Positions 9,956-24,300 of a stretch of 64,000 bases of DNA are shown here, in pieces. The notes under the pieces were generated by a model, which was given only the letters and a program-made list of their open reading frames with translations, made no database searches and was not told where the DNA came from. Source of the stretch: Anniella stebbinsi (lineage: Eukaryota > Chordata > Lepidosauria > Squamata > Anniellidae); the NCBI GenBank assembly GCA_029215795.1, contig JARDYH010000001.1, positions 114,726,533-114,790,532 of the forward strand. Reading direction: 5' to 3'. Position numbers and translations under genes: made by a program. Position 1 is the stretch's first letter. Each line of letters opens with the position of its first letter.

Positions 9956-12540
9956 CACATGCATGTATGCCATTAGACCAGTTTGGGTAAGTGAAATCAG
10001 AGTAAGAAAAACAATAGTAACATCCACCACTTTCCAATATTCCTATTGGTGTATTTGCAGGCCTCATCAACTTTTGCCAGTGCCTGCTCCTCGTATGCCT
10101 TGAATAATGCTGGACAAATTAAAAGGACCAGGAAATAATTGGCTGACAACAGCAGTTTTGGTCAATCATCATTCCCAAGATAAATAACAAGTAACATAAG
10201 GGAGAGGAAAATATTATTTTTAGACATAACACTGGCAAAACAGCCCCCTGTACCTGGGCAGGTGGCCTGTGCTCCTTCCAATTCTCTCACCAGTAGTAGC
10301 AAATGGAACAGCTCAAAACAGGGTGTCCCATGGGTGGGGTGGGTGCAGGGAGGAGCCGGATTTGGATCTAGTTAATCTAAAGCTACTCCATTCCCCCAGA
10401 TGGCCCAATGCAGACCATGAGATGGCATAATTAATTCCCATCTCCTTCTCTTGATGGTTGAAGTACACAGATCTACCAAGCTGAAAAGTACAGTGAAACT
10501 GTCCCCACAAGCTTCTGTCCCAGCCAGCATGAGCCAGCAGGGCTGGGTGTAATGTGGTGGATCTGCCACTTCACTTCTCCTCAGCCCCACTTAGGATTGC
10601 TCTGTCATATGAAATCTGTAAACATTAAAAAGCCACCACCCAGTACCCATGAAATGAATATCCATGGCTGTTGAAGTGATGGCAGCTTTGATATGTAAAA
10701 GAAGAGAACAAAATATTTCAAACTGATGAGAGGAATCCATAACAGCATGTTGGGGGGGGGGGGGAAATCTGCACTAGAAAAAAGTAAGAGGGAAATAATT
10801 CAGGTGTCTATAAAGGGAAGAAAGACATTACCAAAAGGCATAGCCAGATGATAAGCCAAAGGAGCTGGAAGTGGAAAATACAGAAGGCAGCAAAATGATG
10901 GAGGAGCAAAACACCCTTCACACCACACTAGTCACTGTTACCAAAATGGATCCAGAGCTGAAAAGCCTGTGGAAGAAAGTGAACATTAGAAACAGAGGAC
11001 ACAGCCAACAGAATAAATTTGGAAGCAATTTACTAATTTGCATAGCACTAAAAAGCAATCAGAAAGGCAGCTCTGAACCATAATATTTTTAGCCAAATGG
11101 TTTTTCTATCTTTAGAAACTAAAGAAACTTCCTTCAGGACAAAGCAAAATGGATGATAAAAAACAGATCACCTGGAATTAGCAAAGGAGACACGTTACCT
11201 GACCCAAACATCCAACACCATTTCCCCTAAATCAGGACTTGGGTCAGAAATGGCGTGACATTCAGAATATATGCAGAAAGCTTATTGAAGATGGTGCTAG
11301 AACCGAGTCCAGGGAAAACAACAACTACATGACAAAACATATATTTCAATGCCAAAAAGGCGAAAACCATTATGTAAATATCCAAAATGTGACATTGGGT
11401 TAGGAGTGATGGTCAAATGCATGGCCAGCCTCACTTGTAGCACACAATATTCAAACGATGGAATGGCATTGGATCCAGAGATGGAGAATCTCATGTCCCA
11501 TAGACAAATCTAGTGCTCCTGGGGTCCCATTTCAGCCCTCGGGGTCTCTAAATGGCCATGCCCCTTTCCCAAGGCCTTACTCCATTTCCCCCAATCATTT
11601 GGTGATTTCCTGGCTTTTGTGTAGTTTCCCCCCATTCTAAAAGGTTGAAATGCCTCTCCTAAAGCTTAGTTACTGGCAGTAAGAGCTTTCAGCTATAATA
11701 TATTGGTATTTTTTTGGATTTTTTGGGCCCACCACGCCTTTAGCCTCACCCACTATGAAATGCCCCCTCCTGAAACCTTATCTGAAATTAAATTTGGCCC
11801 TTGGATTGAAAGAGGTTCCCCACCCCTGTTCCAACCGGTTGGGACAGGGTATGCAAGGAGGGTAAATGTGTGCTTTGCTTCTGCCACTTAGATCATGACT
11901 TGGCAAAAAATAAAATGTCACAGTGGCTTATTTTGAATGGGCGAACCAGCCAATTATCTATTGGGTCTTGACTGTGGAATATGGGAGTCAACCCTGAACC
12001 AAAACCCAGAATTAATCATTTTTCCCCTCCTAACTGGAAGAGAACATGAACCATTTTCTGAAAGTCTCTGTTGAACTTGAACCAGAACAGAATCAGCAGT
12101 GTGTGTGTGTGTGTGTGTGTAATTCACTTTACCAGTTCACAGTAAAGGGTCGACCAAATAATATCATACCTGATTGAATATACTCACTGGCTCAGAATCA
12201 GAATGAATACATAAAATAAAACTAACGTCTGGGAGGATTTTCTATTTTGGATTTGTATAGACTTTATACTCTGATTAGACAAGGATTTGAGGCCTGTTCC
12301 TTCTCTGCGACAAGGGTTTGGTCAACATACACTTACACCATGGAAGGGATAAGCGTGCAACACACATGCTGAGTGATATAACAATGCAAGACCAGCAACA
12401 AAGGAGAAATAGTCTTTACATGTACTTTACATCAAATGTTTTTTTACCTGAGAACATGTATGTAAATGTAAAATGACGTAGGATTTTTTTAAAAAATATG
12501 AGTAGATCTGTGAACACAAAATAAAGCTTAACTGATTAAT
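9956..12540. other. Intron 1 sequence with simple repeats
   Basis: Contains a 13-base G run (10752-10764) and a GT run (12099-12121). Small open frames here, such as 10871-11083, show no domain features and no exon-like splice context. No gene is supported. Confidence 0.4.
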
Positions 12541-12620
12541 TACCAATGTTTATTTTTCATTTATTTACTGCATTTCTATACCTCTGAATAGCAAAAGCTC
12601 TGCCAGACAGGCTTAAAAAC
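12541..12620 (-). repeat. LINE 3'-tail relict, reversed
   Basis: The segment tttatttactgcatttctat followed by agcaaaagctctg matches the reversed L2/CR1-like tail pattern seen more clearly at 24003-24300. Confidence 0.55.
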
Positions 12621-15600
12621 AAATGTCTGCAGCAGGTTTTTACTTTCCTGCCCAAGAGAAATGACTGAAAGGAAAATCCGAAGGCCAGGCCTGTAAATAA
12701 GGGGAAAATGTACAGTAGAGTGTACATGAATTCCAATACAGAAATCAAGGTAAAATTGGTAGGGGAAAATGGTATGTGTGTGTCTGGGAAGAAGCATGGT
12801 ATGTAGGCTGGAAATCCCTTGAAATCCTTTGGGATGCTGAAAGTTAAAATCCCTCAGCAAGGCAAGGAAGTTGTGTGTGTCTTTTTTTAAAAAAACAACA
12901 ACGCTAAAGGAAACAAAGAAGAGAAAGAATGCGGGGAGCTGAAGGACTTCGTTCCATGTCTAAACGTGCATAGGATTGAGCCTTAAATAAATAATTACTA
13001 TTGTAGTATTGTAGGAGAATGCCTCCTCTGCCTAACCAGAGAAAATAGCCCAGATTTAAGGGTGTTAGCACAATCATGTTGTAGTTCTTACTTCTGGTAT
13101 ATTACTTCTAGTATATTTTTTACTTCTGGTATACTTCTGGTTTGATTGCCAACCTTCACTTAATTGAGGGATGCCCAACTATCTCTAAGCTGCTGTCTAA
13201 GGAATCAATTGGCAGAGGGCAGCAGCAGGGGAGGAAACAGGTACAGAAAGGGGCATAGGATTTTTGAGAATGTGGTGTTTCAATATCTGCAGAAGTGCAC
13301 TGAGAGGGTGAGAAACTTCAGCATATTAAAAACCTCATAATATTCCGACACAGAAGTGGACTGAAAGAAAGATGCTTTGCTTAAATTAAACTGATTTGTG
13401 GAAGTTCTATACAACATGATATTCCTAGAATAGTCTTTTTGTTTCCTCTACTACAGGTTAATCATGAAAATAGGGCATCACCATTGAGGAAACACAGACT
13501 GTTATCAATGCCAGCTTCATCTTGAGTGCTCTTTTATCCAGATGAAGGAAAGAATGGGCAAACAATGATGGTAGCATTAGGTATATGCTGGGCTGGCCCT
13601 ACCATTAGGTAGAGTGAGGCAGACGCTTCAGAGCCAAACTACACATTACGCTAAGTGAATCATATACATAGCTCAGAGTAATCCATTTGTATAAGTGTAG
13701 GCCTTTTCTCTTTTGTTAATCCCCTATGCTAATGGGGGACGGAATTCAGAAAGCAAATGGTGGTGTTGAGGCTTAATCCTCCTTTCCCAGAATGTGGTGA
13801 TCCTGATCTGAATTGGAGCCATGCTCACTTACACTAGAGTAAATAAAAAGAGATCCCTGAGCTACACTCTATGCAATTAGCTTTTGCTCTCAGGCAGTTG
13901 ATTTGGGGTGTCATGAAAGGGCAGCAAATTGTTTAATGTATTAATCCCAGGGAGAGATGCTGGTGTGATTGTTTGCCACAAGTGCCAAACTTACTTGGCC
14001 AGTCTTGGGTAGTCTGCACTTTGACTTGCAGAAGGTGGGCACCATATGCTTCTCTACCTCAGGAGCCAAAATACCTTAGGTTGGCCCTGGGGGTATGCCA
14101 TGCATGGAAATCCCATGAGCCATTGCAGACATCAGCACAATGCCCTGTATTTCATTTGAAGCAATCTTTTACATGTTGCTGTTCTTTGATTGAAATGTTG
14201 AAATTCAGGCTCTGAAGATGGGAGATACTATTATAAATCTGTGTAGGATGTCATGCAAGAGGATTGTGGGCAGTGTTAAAGCATTACATTATAAAATCTG
14301 GAAGCCTCTTAGTGGGGGAGAAAATGTACCACAGTAGTTTCTGTGTCCTTCCTTGTTCAGGTTATTATGGCTATACTCTTGGCTAGAAAGATTTATTCAT
14401 TGCCACTATCACAAAACTAGTCAGTTTCTCAGTGTTACTGTATTTGAGATACAACTACTTAATTGCGATTAGCTGGAATATAGAAGAACAATGGAAATAT
14501 AGAAAATCAATAAAAATAGTTCTAAAATCTGTGCTTTAATCTAGAGTTGAGGTAGCTAATTTCTTTTAAATTGTAGGGGCATGTAAAATCTAGTGTGACA
14601 GAAAGTCTGGCAGGTAATGTAATAACTGCTATGGTAAAAAAATGTGATGTGTATACATCATGTTACTATCGGGCTGTGACTGAATTTTAAAGCAAATAAT
14701 GCCTATGTAAGTCCCAACTTTTTTGAGAATCAAATCAGTGAATATCTTTATCCATGCCCCTGTATCTGAGGTAGAAAAGTCACTAACAGTGCTTGCTATC
14801 CTACATATTAAGTTCAATTGGTCTTATTCTTATTTAATTGGGTATAGAATTACAGCCTGAATATTCTACTCCAGATTAATGGTCTTACTATATTTTGGTG
14901 CTTTTGCTAAAACATTTCACTGTAAAAACACTGAGAAGAAAAACTGACTCATAAAAGCCCCTTCATGTGTTAATCCTGGGGTCACATGATTCTCCATCTG
15001 AGAAGGGGAAGTCTATCTGCCTAGAGATCTTTGTGCTTCTGCTCAGACAGCTACATTCAACATGTGGACATCTGAAAGGACCTGGTGTCTTATACACATC
15101 AGGAATTGGCCCTTTATATTCACACGTAGCAAAAGTTAGTGATTTTCATTTGCTACATGGCACAAAACCAGCTTTATTTATTTGCTCTCAATGGGATTAC
15201 TTTTATATATGCTTAGATCATTCTCAATGCCTTTGAAAATTGTTTGAAAGCTTCACGTTGTGCAAAATACAGTGATTAGAGTGCCGGCTAGGACTGGGTG
15301 AATGGGAAGCATCTTGCCAATGTAAACATCTGCATTGGTTCCCAGTCCATTTCCACACACCATTCAAATTTTATGGTGGCATGTTCTTTTTCAGCCAGCG
15401 AACCTTACTGCAGTGAGGGCTTAGCTTTCTTAGGCACTTGGGGGCGATTCAGGTTTAGTGGATTCCAACCACACAAGAAACAGGTTTCCCAGAGGGACAG
15501 GAACAGAGCAGCACCATGGAGAGCTCTGAGTGATGCTGGGCCTGGAAGCTGGAAAAGTTTGCCTATATGTTGCAACAGCAAAAGATTGTACCTCAGCCTT

Positions 15601-16311
15601 AAGTATGGTTTTCCTTTAGATTCACTAGTCCTGCCTCTCTATTGACGGTGGTTTCTGCCCTTAAATGTGCCTGGTCTGTTTCAGGAAACTTGGGCTGCAA
15701 CAACATGGAAGTGGCTGTGACATGGAGATAGCTTCATGGCTAAAGTCTTAGAATCCAAGGATGGCAACACAATCTCCTCTGGCCACAGGGGAGCTGATTC
15801 CTGGGGCATTTCTGGAGAGCCAAATCCTAAAGAGGTGGGAACCTCATGATGCCCTTTTGTAACTGAGCCCTCTCCCTGATCCATTAACTCAGGAGCCTTG
15901 TCCTCCGACAAGGCTGGACCATGGCACAGTCTGGCCTTGTCTTTAAATAAGAAATAGCTATGGTTTTCTCCCCTTTCTTTCTTTTACATCCCCACTGACT
16001 GCTACTTCAAGAAGTAACTTGGCTGCTATTATTCTCAGGGGCATTCTTACAGGAAAATGGCTGCCCACATTGGTCATAGTGGAGACAGCCATTTTTTTCT
16101 CCTAGCAGCTTAGTGCTCCAGGGAACAATGTTAAGTCATGACATAGCATCAATGCCAGGGGCTTTCTGTCCCACGTACGTGGCAAGAATGCCATTTATAT
16201 TTTAGTTTTGTAAAAGAAAAAGCAGGGGAGGGGGACCTTGGCCATCTCATATTTAAAGCTAATACCATCCCCTGAAAATTCTTTGTATTCTCCCACCCTA
16301 AAATGTCTCCA
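12621..16311. other. Intron 1 sequence, no gene seen
   Basis: Contains a one-armed relict of the 107-bp palindrome near 12936-12984 and a short repeated motif acttctggtat (13090-13140). An open frame at 15298-15645 (115 codons) has no domain features. Confidence 0.4.
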
Positions 16312-16331
16312 AACACACACACACACACACA
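16312..16331. repeat. (CA)n microsatellite
   Basis: About ten uninterrupted CA units. Confidence 0.9.
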
Positions 16332-18895
16332 TTTTGTGGAGGATAACTGGAAGAGGGATATTTAAGCTAGCTGTCACTAGCATATTCCCCAAAAAGAAAG
16401 AAAATCATAATAATATAACAAAGTAGTAGTGTCCGCAACATAGATACCTTCTACAGCTAGAAGTAGTGTATGTGGTATTCTTATGCACTAGCTCTCTGCC
16501 CCACAGATATCTACCCACCAAAAAAGAGTATAAAGAGGTGTGGATAAAGTTAAATGACTTGTATGGAGAGCAATACACAATTGCTTCATATCTGAAATCA
16601 GTTGTCACAGGGAGCAACTGAAAGGGGCCCACATGTGGTGGTTTTATAGGGTCTACATTTCATATGCGGTGCCATTCCATAGCTACTGCATGGACCAAAG
16701 AAACATTTCCTTAAGATCTTCCATAAACAATCACACAAATCTGCTCCTTTTGTAGAACTGTTCTATCTGGGGTGGGATTTGTATTTTTTGTTTTTGTTTT
16801 TTTATATAAAACATTCAACTACCTGAATAAAGTTAAAATAAATATTGCACACATGTTGTGACAGACTTTGTACTTATATTTAGGAGCTGTTGTCCCACAG
16901 CTTAAGCTCTTGCTAAATTTCATTAGCTTGAAGAGCCTTCAAAACTCCTGCATTAAGAAATTCTAAATTAGCTGGGGGATTTTAACCCACTACACTCATT
17001 AAAGTGGCATTGAAAATCTCAGCTCTAGATTATTTGGTGTATTGTGTTCAATCTATTTTTTTTTGCCATCGTTTATATAACATAATGCCCTATTTCTTTA
17101 GCTAAGTCCTGCTTTAAAATGAATATGGTGGTGCGATTGGAGAGCATGCAAACTAAATTACGAAAGTTGTAAAAAAACATTTTGTCTAGCAAAAAGCTCA
17201 CTATTCTCTGTCTAAACTGTTGTAAATTATTGTTCTTACTGGAAGAATATAAAAAGAATACCTTTTGCTGTACTAGTGATGTGCATAAAAATATGCCACA
17301 ACTAGTAAAATAACTTTTTCTACCCAAATCCTCCTCACTAAATGTCAGTTCACATTGAACAACAATGATATAGGGCTCATAGCAAAATGGGGATGAACAG
17401 GTGTTCAAATCCCCAATGTGGGATTTGTTGCTAGGCATTCCAGAAAGCATTGCTACTAGCTTTTTCAGTATTAATGTATACTTTATTATCGATATCAGTC
17501 TTTTAAATAGTGGGTATCCACAAAAGTGGGTGATGGTACCACTGATGCAAGGAGGGTTATTAAAAGTGTGTAGAAATCTTATTATGCCACAAACAAATTG
17601 AACATCATAATGCCTTTGGGATATACAATACCTAAGCAATAATAATGCCTGATGACTATTTTTTGCGTGAAATGCACTTGTCATAATCAGTGCCTAAGCA
17701 TGGGTTGGGGGAAGGGTATATTTTACCTGGGGCTCAGAGATTCAGGGGTCCTTATCCCAGACTGCATCCTAACTACAGGGGGTGGGGAAGAAGCTGAATT
17801 ATGCATTATGCTGGAGGATATTTGTGGAAATGGATTTCCCGGTATGTATGTATTTATTGTCCAGATCTTGGGAGATTATCTGGATTCAACTAGAAGCCAT
17901 ATTAGAGCAGAACAAGCTAGCCCAGGGTCTTATCTAGAATCAAGAGAGTGTGCTTGTGTTAAACTAGGATATTAGTTTGAGAGGCATTTGTGAGAGATTT
18001 ATGCTTCCCTAGGTGACATATCCTCACAGGAAGTCCAAGCCCAGAATTCCTTGTGCATAGGCAGGAGGGAGAGACAGGTAGTGGAAAGAACAAAGCACCA
18101 TTATAATCAGGGACATTGATCCCAGAGATAGTGACAGCCAGTGCTGGCGGTAGGATTTACAAGCCCAAAATTTATCTGAGTAAATGACAACTTCACACAC
18201 TCATTTTCAGTGGACTGCGTGGAGACCTACAGTTTTTTTGCACATTGCCAGTGGCAGTAACAGAAGCTGAAATATATTTCAGCATGTTAGCACTCATAAT
18301 GACCACCCTTCTTCGCAGGTGTTCTACTGTGTGGCAAGAATGGTTAAGTCACCTAGCTATTTTTGTCTATCAAGTGTGAACTTGCAAGAGAAATTTATTT
18401 TGGAAGATAATTCGTGGTTAAGCAACAAAAAAGGCTGAAAAAATGGTATATTTATAAAATGTTTATAGCCACGTTGGTCCATTAGAATAATAATTTTAAA
18501 AATCCAAACATCAATAAAATAATGCCTTTACTAGGACCAAAAGATTATGGAACACACAAGCAAGATTTGTGGGACTCTTCTTAATGCTTTTTTGTTATAC
18601 TTTAAACAAAAATAGTAAAAAGGGCAGGGTGTTTGGGAACATGGAACGAAAAACCCAGTGTGGACCATGATGTGATGTTTAGAAATGTAGAACATGTAAT
18701 TTTAGGACACATGAGACTGAATGTATGGGTTGGGATCATGGTATGTGTGAGAGGGGGCTGTGCTATAGGTTTGGATTAGGGGTCTCAAAGTTATGGTTGG
18801 GCCTTGACCAGAATAGCCTTGCATACAGAAATATGAATCCTGTACCCAGGACTAACAAATGCTTCTAAAAATATACTTGAACAAAAACACATGCC
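16332..18895. other. Intron 1 sequence, no gene seen
   Basis: The longest open frame, 17073-17684 on the minus strand (203 codons), is AT-driven and rich in Cys, Phe and Ile. I recognise no domain. I see no repeat with clear ends. Confidence 0.4.
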
Positions 18896-18982
18896 TACAA
18901 TCCTGCTCATGTTTGCTCAAAAGTAAGTCTTACAGTGTTCAATGGAGCTTACTCCCAACTAAATGTGCATAAGACTGCTCTG
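18896..18982. repeat. Short palindromic repeat, diverged copy
   Basis: Reads acaatcctgctcatg ... gtaagtcttaca ... ggagcttactcccaac ... gtgcataagactgc, the same arm order as 8056-8140 with more mutations. Confidence 0.6.
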
Positions 18983-20359
18983 GAGAGTCCTAAAAGGTTA
19001 GTGTAGAGACAGGAAGAGCACATGGGCAAATAGATTCATTATAGAGAGTCTGCAGTCTCTCAAAAATTGGTATATTCCACCACTGCCGTCATTTGCCATT
19101 TTTAAAATACATTTACAGTGTCAAATTCTATATGGCTTTCCATTAAATATATGCCTGATTTTTAAAATGCAAGTTGCTATCCCTGTAGAGTTGATAATTA
19201 TTGGGATTACAGCAAATGGGAATGATGAGTTTAGCTCTTGCCTCCTTTTGCTGTGGCCCAAACAAAAGTCACTCCCTGGAAGCTGTATTTACACTGTGAG
19301 GCAGCTCCCATTGGTGCCAATAGAAACTTCTCAGAAAATCAATTTTCTTTCTAAATTTCATTCAGTGGAGGATGGTGGCTCCAATATCAGTGGGTGATGC
19401 ACCTTGGATAGCTCCTTTAGAGTTCTGACCGGTTCTGACTGGAATCCGAAGCAGATTCACTGCCCAGTGACATCAGAGCCACCAGCCTCCACTGACTTCA
19501 TTGTTAGAATTCTCTCCTCACCTGCTAAGATCCTGATTATTCTCAGCTCCTGCAGAAGCTGCAGTTTGCATTTTATAAAAGAGAAATAAAAACCATGCTA
19601 ACTGCAAAGATGTCTTTAATGTCATGTCCCACTTGGCCCTAAGTAGAGTACTTGCATTGCCTTTCCAAATAATGTATACTTAGAATACATGAAGTGGTTC
19701 TACACTTTCAAATGCTTCACTTTCAAATGCTATGCTATAAAATTTATCTTTAGTTTATTGCCATTATTTTCAACATGTGTTATTTGGGGGGGGGGGGGGC
19801 AGGGACATACACTCTCCCAAACTGCTAAAATATCTACAATGTAGTGGCTACTTACCGAATATAGCTACCAGATAAATATTTAGCTTATCCGTACTGCCTT
19901 CTAACAACTCTTTATTCTTTTGTTATTACATTCCAGTTATTATTTCACCCTTTCAGTATTCCACCAATTAACAGGCATTGTGGATCCATTCTGTCCTTTT
20001 CTCTTTGACAGATTTTCTGTAGTAAGAAAGCAGTGGGAAAACTGGAGGGTTATAAGTGAAAGATGACAATGTCTGGTCTCCGTGTAAAATGTGGTGAATG
20101 AGACAGGACAATGGTGTGACAAGAGCCTCGACTGGAAATGCCCCAAGTGTCTGAGGAACAATTTTGCCTCCAGTTCTAGAATAAACTGGAACGGGACTTC
20201 GTTTATTTAAGAGTTTGGAGCAGAATTTTGATATTTAATATTTTGGGTATTGTACTGGGTGTTTATGTATGTTTTTAATGTGGGTTTTTTTTGGATAAAC
20301 TCTATTAAAATTACATGTTTTAAAATGTTAAAAATGCCTTCATACACATAAAACAATAA
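18983..20359. other. Intron 1 sequence with G run
   Basis: A 14-base G run lies at 19786-19799. No gene or transposon with clear ends is visible. Confidence 0.4.
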
Positions 20360-20625
20360 GGGTCCTTTCATATGTCACACCAAACTATTGTGTGGCATTA
20401 AGGGGGCAAACTCTGAGTTCACAAGCTTCCTTCTCCCCCTCCTCCCTTTGTGTGCTCTGCTTAGTTGGTTACTTCTTGGTGAACCAAGAAGTAACCAAGC
20501 AGAATCGTGCAAAACAGAATCAAACGGTGGGGATCAGGCATCTGAATCTATCCTAATGCTCCATCTTCCTGGCCAAACTTGTTTGGCCAGGAAGTGCAAT
20601 ATTGTTTCATAAAGGAGGTCCGTGC
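20360..20625. repeat. Repeat block with two perfect hairpins
   Basis: Two perfect inverted repeats lie 66 bp apart. At 20465-20498 16-bp arms (ttggttacttcttggt) flank a 2-base loop. At 20565-20594 14-bp arms (cttcctggccaaac) flank a 2-base loop. Outer limits are uncertain. A MITE or the core of a small element is likely. Confidence 0.6.
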
Positions 20626-20887
20626 ATGATCTGTTGAACTGGAGCCTGAACAGATATCTTTGAAATATATATTCAGAACTGTAGTTCTCCTTGGTATCCT
20701 CATGTTTCATTCATCACCCAAATGTTCATAAGGATTATCAGGCCATTAATAGCTCTGGCTAATTAACCGTTGAAATCCAAGTGTGTTAATTTGCAAATAG
20801 CATTTCTTGTTGATTTTACTATGTGTTTTTTCCAATCTACTTTTGTCAGCCCAAGGTTTATTAAGCTCTTCGTATAAGCCTGTACTA

Positions 20888-20979
20888 CATAAGGCTGCAA
20901 TCTTATACAAACTTTCCTTGGAATAAACTTCATTCAATAGAATATGGCTTACATCTGAGAAAATGTGCATAGGATTGTG
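20888..20979. repeat. Short palindromic repeat, diverged copy
   Basis: Same arm order as 8056-8140: starts gctgcaatcttataca and ends gtgcataggattgtg. Confidence 0.65.
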
Positions 20980-21286
20980 ATGTAAGTCAAGGAAGGCTAA
21001 TGCTATTAACTTACATCTGGTATAGGAAGATCATTACTAGATATTAAGTGACCAATAAGACAAGCAGCAAGGATCTTTTCATTATACAAATCTTGTAGTT
21101 TTTCCTTTAGTGCTTAGAGTAAAACACGTAGTGGACAAGATCTTAGGTACCTTCAGTCTGATGAAATTCTTTAAAAGGAATTTGTATCTTGTAGTTATAA
21201 ACACCATGTAAGCATTTACTAGAGACTGGTTTTCCTTTGAATTCTGCGTGGACATAATTTTGTATGAGTTACTATCTAGTGTTTAG

Positions 21287-21457
<171 letters not shown>

Positions 21458-24002
21458 TAAATTGCTTCTCTGAAGTATATTAACATTTGATAGCTGGAGC
21501 TTTATGTTCATGCAGAAAATAGATGTGACTTGTGCACTGTAATCTAGAGATAGATAATTAGTACATTGTCCAAGCTTGTATCACAAGTTGTTGATTATAC
21601 AGAATATTCCATTCCATTCTGGGTTTTCGTTACAACCAGCCAGAAGTCTACAGGAGCTATCCAAGGTGCTGAACCCAAAATGGCAGAAAAAACAATGCCT
21701 CCTTCACAGAAAAAACAATGCCTCTTTTTCCGGGAGAGAAAAGGTTCCTGAAAATAGGGGGAACGATTCGGTACTGCTCTAAGTTTTGCACAAGACTGTC
21801 AATCTTCTATATCTACTTTCGGTTTTGTCACAGAACTGAGATCTGAGCTCTGCCCAAAAAGCTTTTCCTTTCCTGCTTTTCTGCTATAAGCTCTAGGTGG
21901 CGCTGTGGTATAGCACAATTACATAACTAGAAAAAAGTTTTCTTTTGCTTTCACAAATATTACTACCTCTTCCCTGTTCTAAATAAACTCGCTGAAAGTG
22001 TTATTTAAAAGCAGAAGTGAAACTGGAGGATCACAGTATTGTCGAAAGAACCCATAAACAACTGTGCATAGGGAATGAATGCACAATAATTACCTCAGGT
22101 TGAAAAGCTCAGTGTCAGATATGAACAGGATTGTGCGTCCAGACAAAATTGTCAACTATTTGTCAACTCAGTCCAACTATAATAGCAATATACCCTGTTA
22201 TATGTTAGAGGTACATTGTAACCTATCAATGGCTGTTTACACCAATACTACTGCAGTTGTGAAATACACTGTGGACAAATTGTAACTGTCTGAATTTCAG
22301 GCCATCCTTTAAATGTAACAACTTTTGATGAAGTTGTGGTTGTATTCATGTTCTTTCTTTCTTTCCTTCTTTCCTTTGTCCATTTTGATAAGTTTAATGC
22401 TATTTTTTTTAAAAAAATGTGTGAGTGTAATACTTCCTTAAGTATTAGCTCTTGAAGCCATTCATATGAAAATAAATAGGATTAAACTGAAAGGTGTTTA
22501 TATCTTCCCCATGCTTTGCAGGAAGAATCAATTTCATTGTGTCAGGTTTGCTTTTTGTTATTAATTTCAACAGTCTTCAACTGTAAGGCCTTTATTTTAT
22601 TTTTAAAGCCACCAAAGGAAGGAGTATGTGCAACAAAATACTTTAGGAAAGACCCACATAAACAGACCAAGCTAGAGGACAATCTCTAATGCAGTGCATA
22701 ATGGCCACACTGAAATCATCACTGGATATGCATTCTAATGTTTTCCAGGCTGGCCAATAAAAAATTGAGGTTTTTTTTCTGAAGTTTTCCAAGCATAGCA
22801 TCCCTTCATTCTGTCAATCATATCTGAGCTGAACCTGAAACAGTAAGCCTGCTTGATAGCCCATAATGGAGAGAGTGACAGAATCATCTACTCTGCTAGA
22901 TGGATTTAAAAATCCATTTACAGGGATGTGGAAAGATAGGTCCTTAGTATTTCCAGAACTGAAATAATTGTAAGGGGAAGAATCCTACTGCCCCCTGCTG
23001 TTTCCATTATCTTTCTTAAACGACTGCAGTTTAGCAGAGAAAAGGGTGTAGGTATATATGTTGACGCTTGAACTCGATCATCTCATTTTAAAATGAATTC
23101 ATGATCATTTTGAGCTTCCGATAGTTTTGCTGGCAGAGCACAATAAGGATGCTTGATTAAAAATGAGATTTCAATCTTTTTGTTTTGTAAACAAAAAGAA
23201 AGCCCCCTCGCATATTCCTATTAAATTTAGAAAATGACTGAAGTGAAATCAACAAGTGTCAGATCAGAAATTGAAAGCCAGCTGGAATAAAGAAGTATTT
23301 ACCATCCATCTAAAGATATTAAGAGAAGGAGCCTGGAGAATCTCCAGTGGGTGGGAGTTCTACAATTGATGCCCCTGTTTCTTGCCCACCTGATCTTATG
23401 TATGCACAGTTCAAAGAGCAGGACCTCCAAAGCTGATCTCCTCCAGAGCAGGACCTCCAAAGCTGGAGTACCTTGTTCCTTAGCCAATTGGGCAGTCCTA
23501 GTATATATAGTTTTTATAAGAAGAACATGTGTCTTCGGGATCAAACTAGTTTTCTGTCCTCACAGTGGCCAACCTGGAAAACCCGCAAATAGGACATGAG
23601 CACATCAGCATTCTCCCGTTCATGTTCCCTAGAAACTGGGATTGAGAGTCATACTGCATTTGATGCTGGAGGTAATATATAACCATAATGACCTGTAGCC
23701 ATTGATATCCTTATCCACCATCAATTTGTCTAATCCTCCTTAGTTTAAAGCCATTTGAATTGGTGACCATCACTACATCTTGGGGAAGCAATTCTAAATA
23801 TGCCCTTCCACCCATTACCTATGTCAGTAGTAAGTGCTGGAGGTGGACTTACAAGGCAGGGTCCATACATGGCCTAGGATAAAGGCTTACAGAGAGTAGA
23901 CAGATAAAGGGTGCCAAAGCATACTTAGGGAGCTTTCATAAACTTCATGAGATAAGCTTGGGGATTGCACAGCTTCCTTGCTCCTAGGGGCTAGGAGCTT
24001 CC

Positions 24003-24300
24003 TGTTTATTTATATATTTATTTATTACATTTATATACCGCCCAACAGCCGAAGCTCTCTGGGCGGTTCACAAAAGTTAAAACCATCAACAAGACTCAAA
24101 GTATAAAACAGTATAAGAACACAATATAAAACTACAATATAAAAGCACAACTAGGGTAAACTGCGCTGCAATGCAGATTTAAAATACAAATTTAAAATAC
24201 AGATTTAAAACAGCGAAGTTAAAAGAGTATGATAGTAAACTGTTAAAATACTGTGAGACTAAAAAGGTCTTCCTGGTGGATAGCTCAGGATCATACAATT
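24003..24300 (-). repeat. L2/CR1-like LINE 3' fragment, reversed
   Basis: A TTTA-rich run is followed by tataccgcccaacagccgaa and gctctctgggcggttcac, then an A-rich stretch with many 'aaaac' and 'taaaa' words. Read on the minus strand this is the usual tail: a GCCGCCC ... GGCGGTATA hairpin followed by an AATAAA-type repeat. It is the 3' end of a LINE with no ORF remaining. Confidence 0.75.

Noticed and set aside
15298..15645. 115-codon plus-strand open frame
   Set aside because: No recognised domain, no flanking splice signals that fit an exon of TMEM47, and no similarity to the expected exon 1.
17073..17684. 203-codon minus-strand open frame
   Set aside because: It lies in AT-rich intron sequence, shows no domain or signal features, and has a composition expected from chance.
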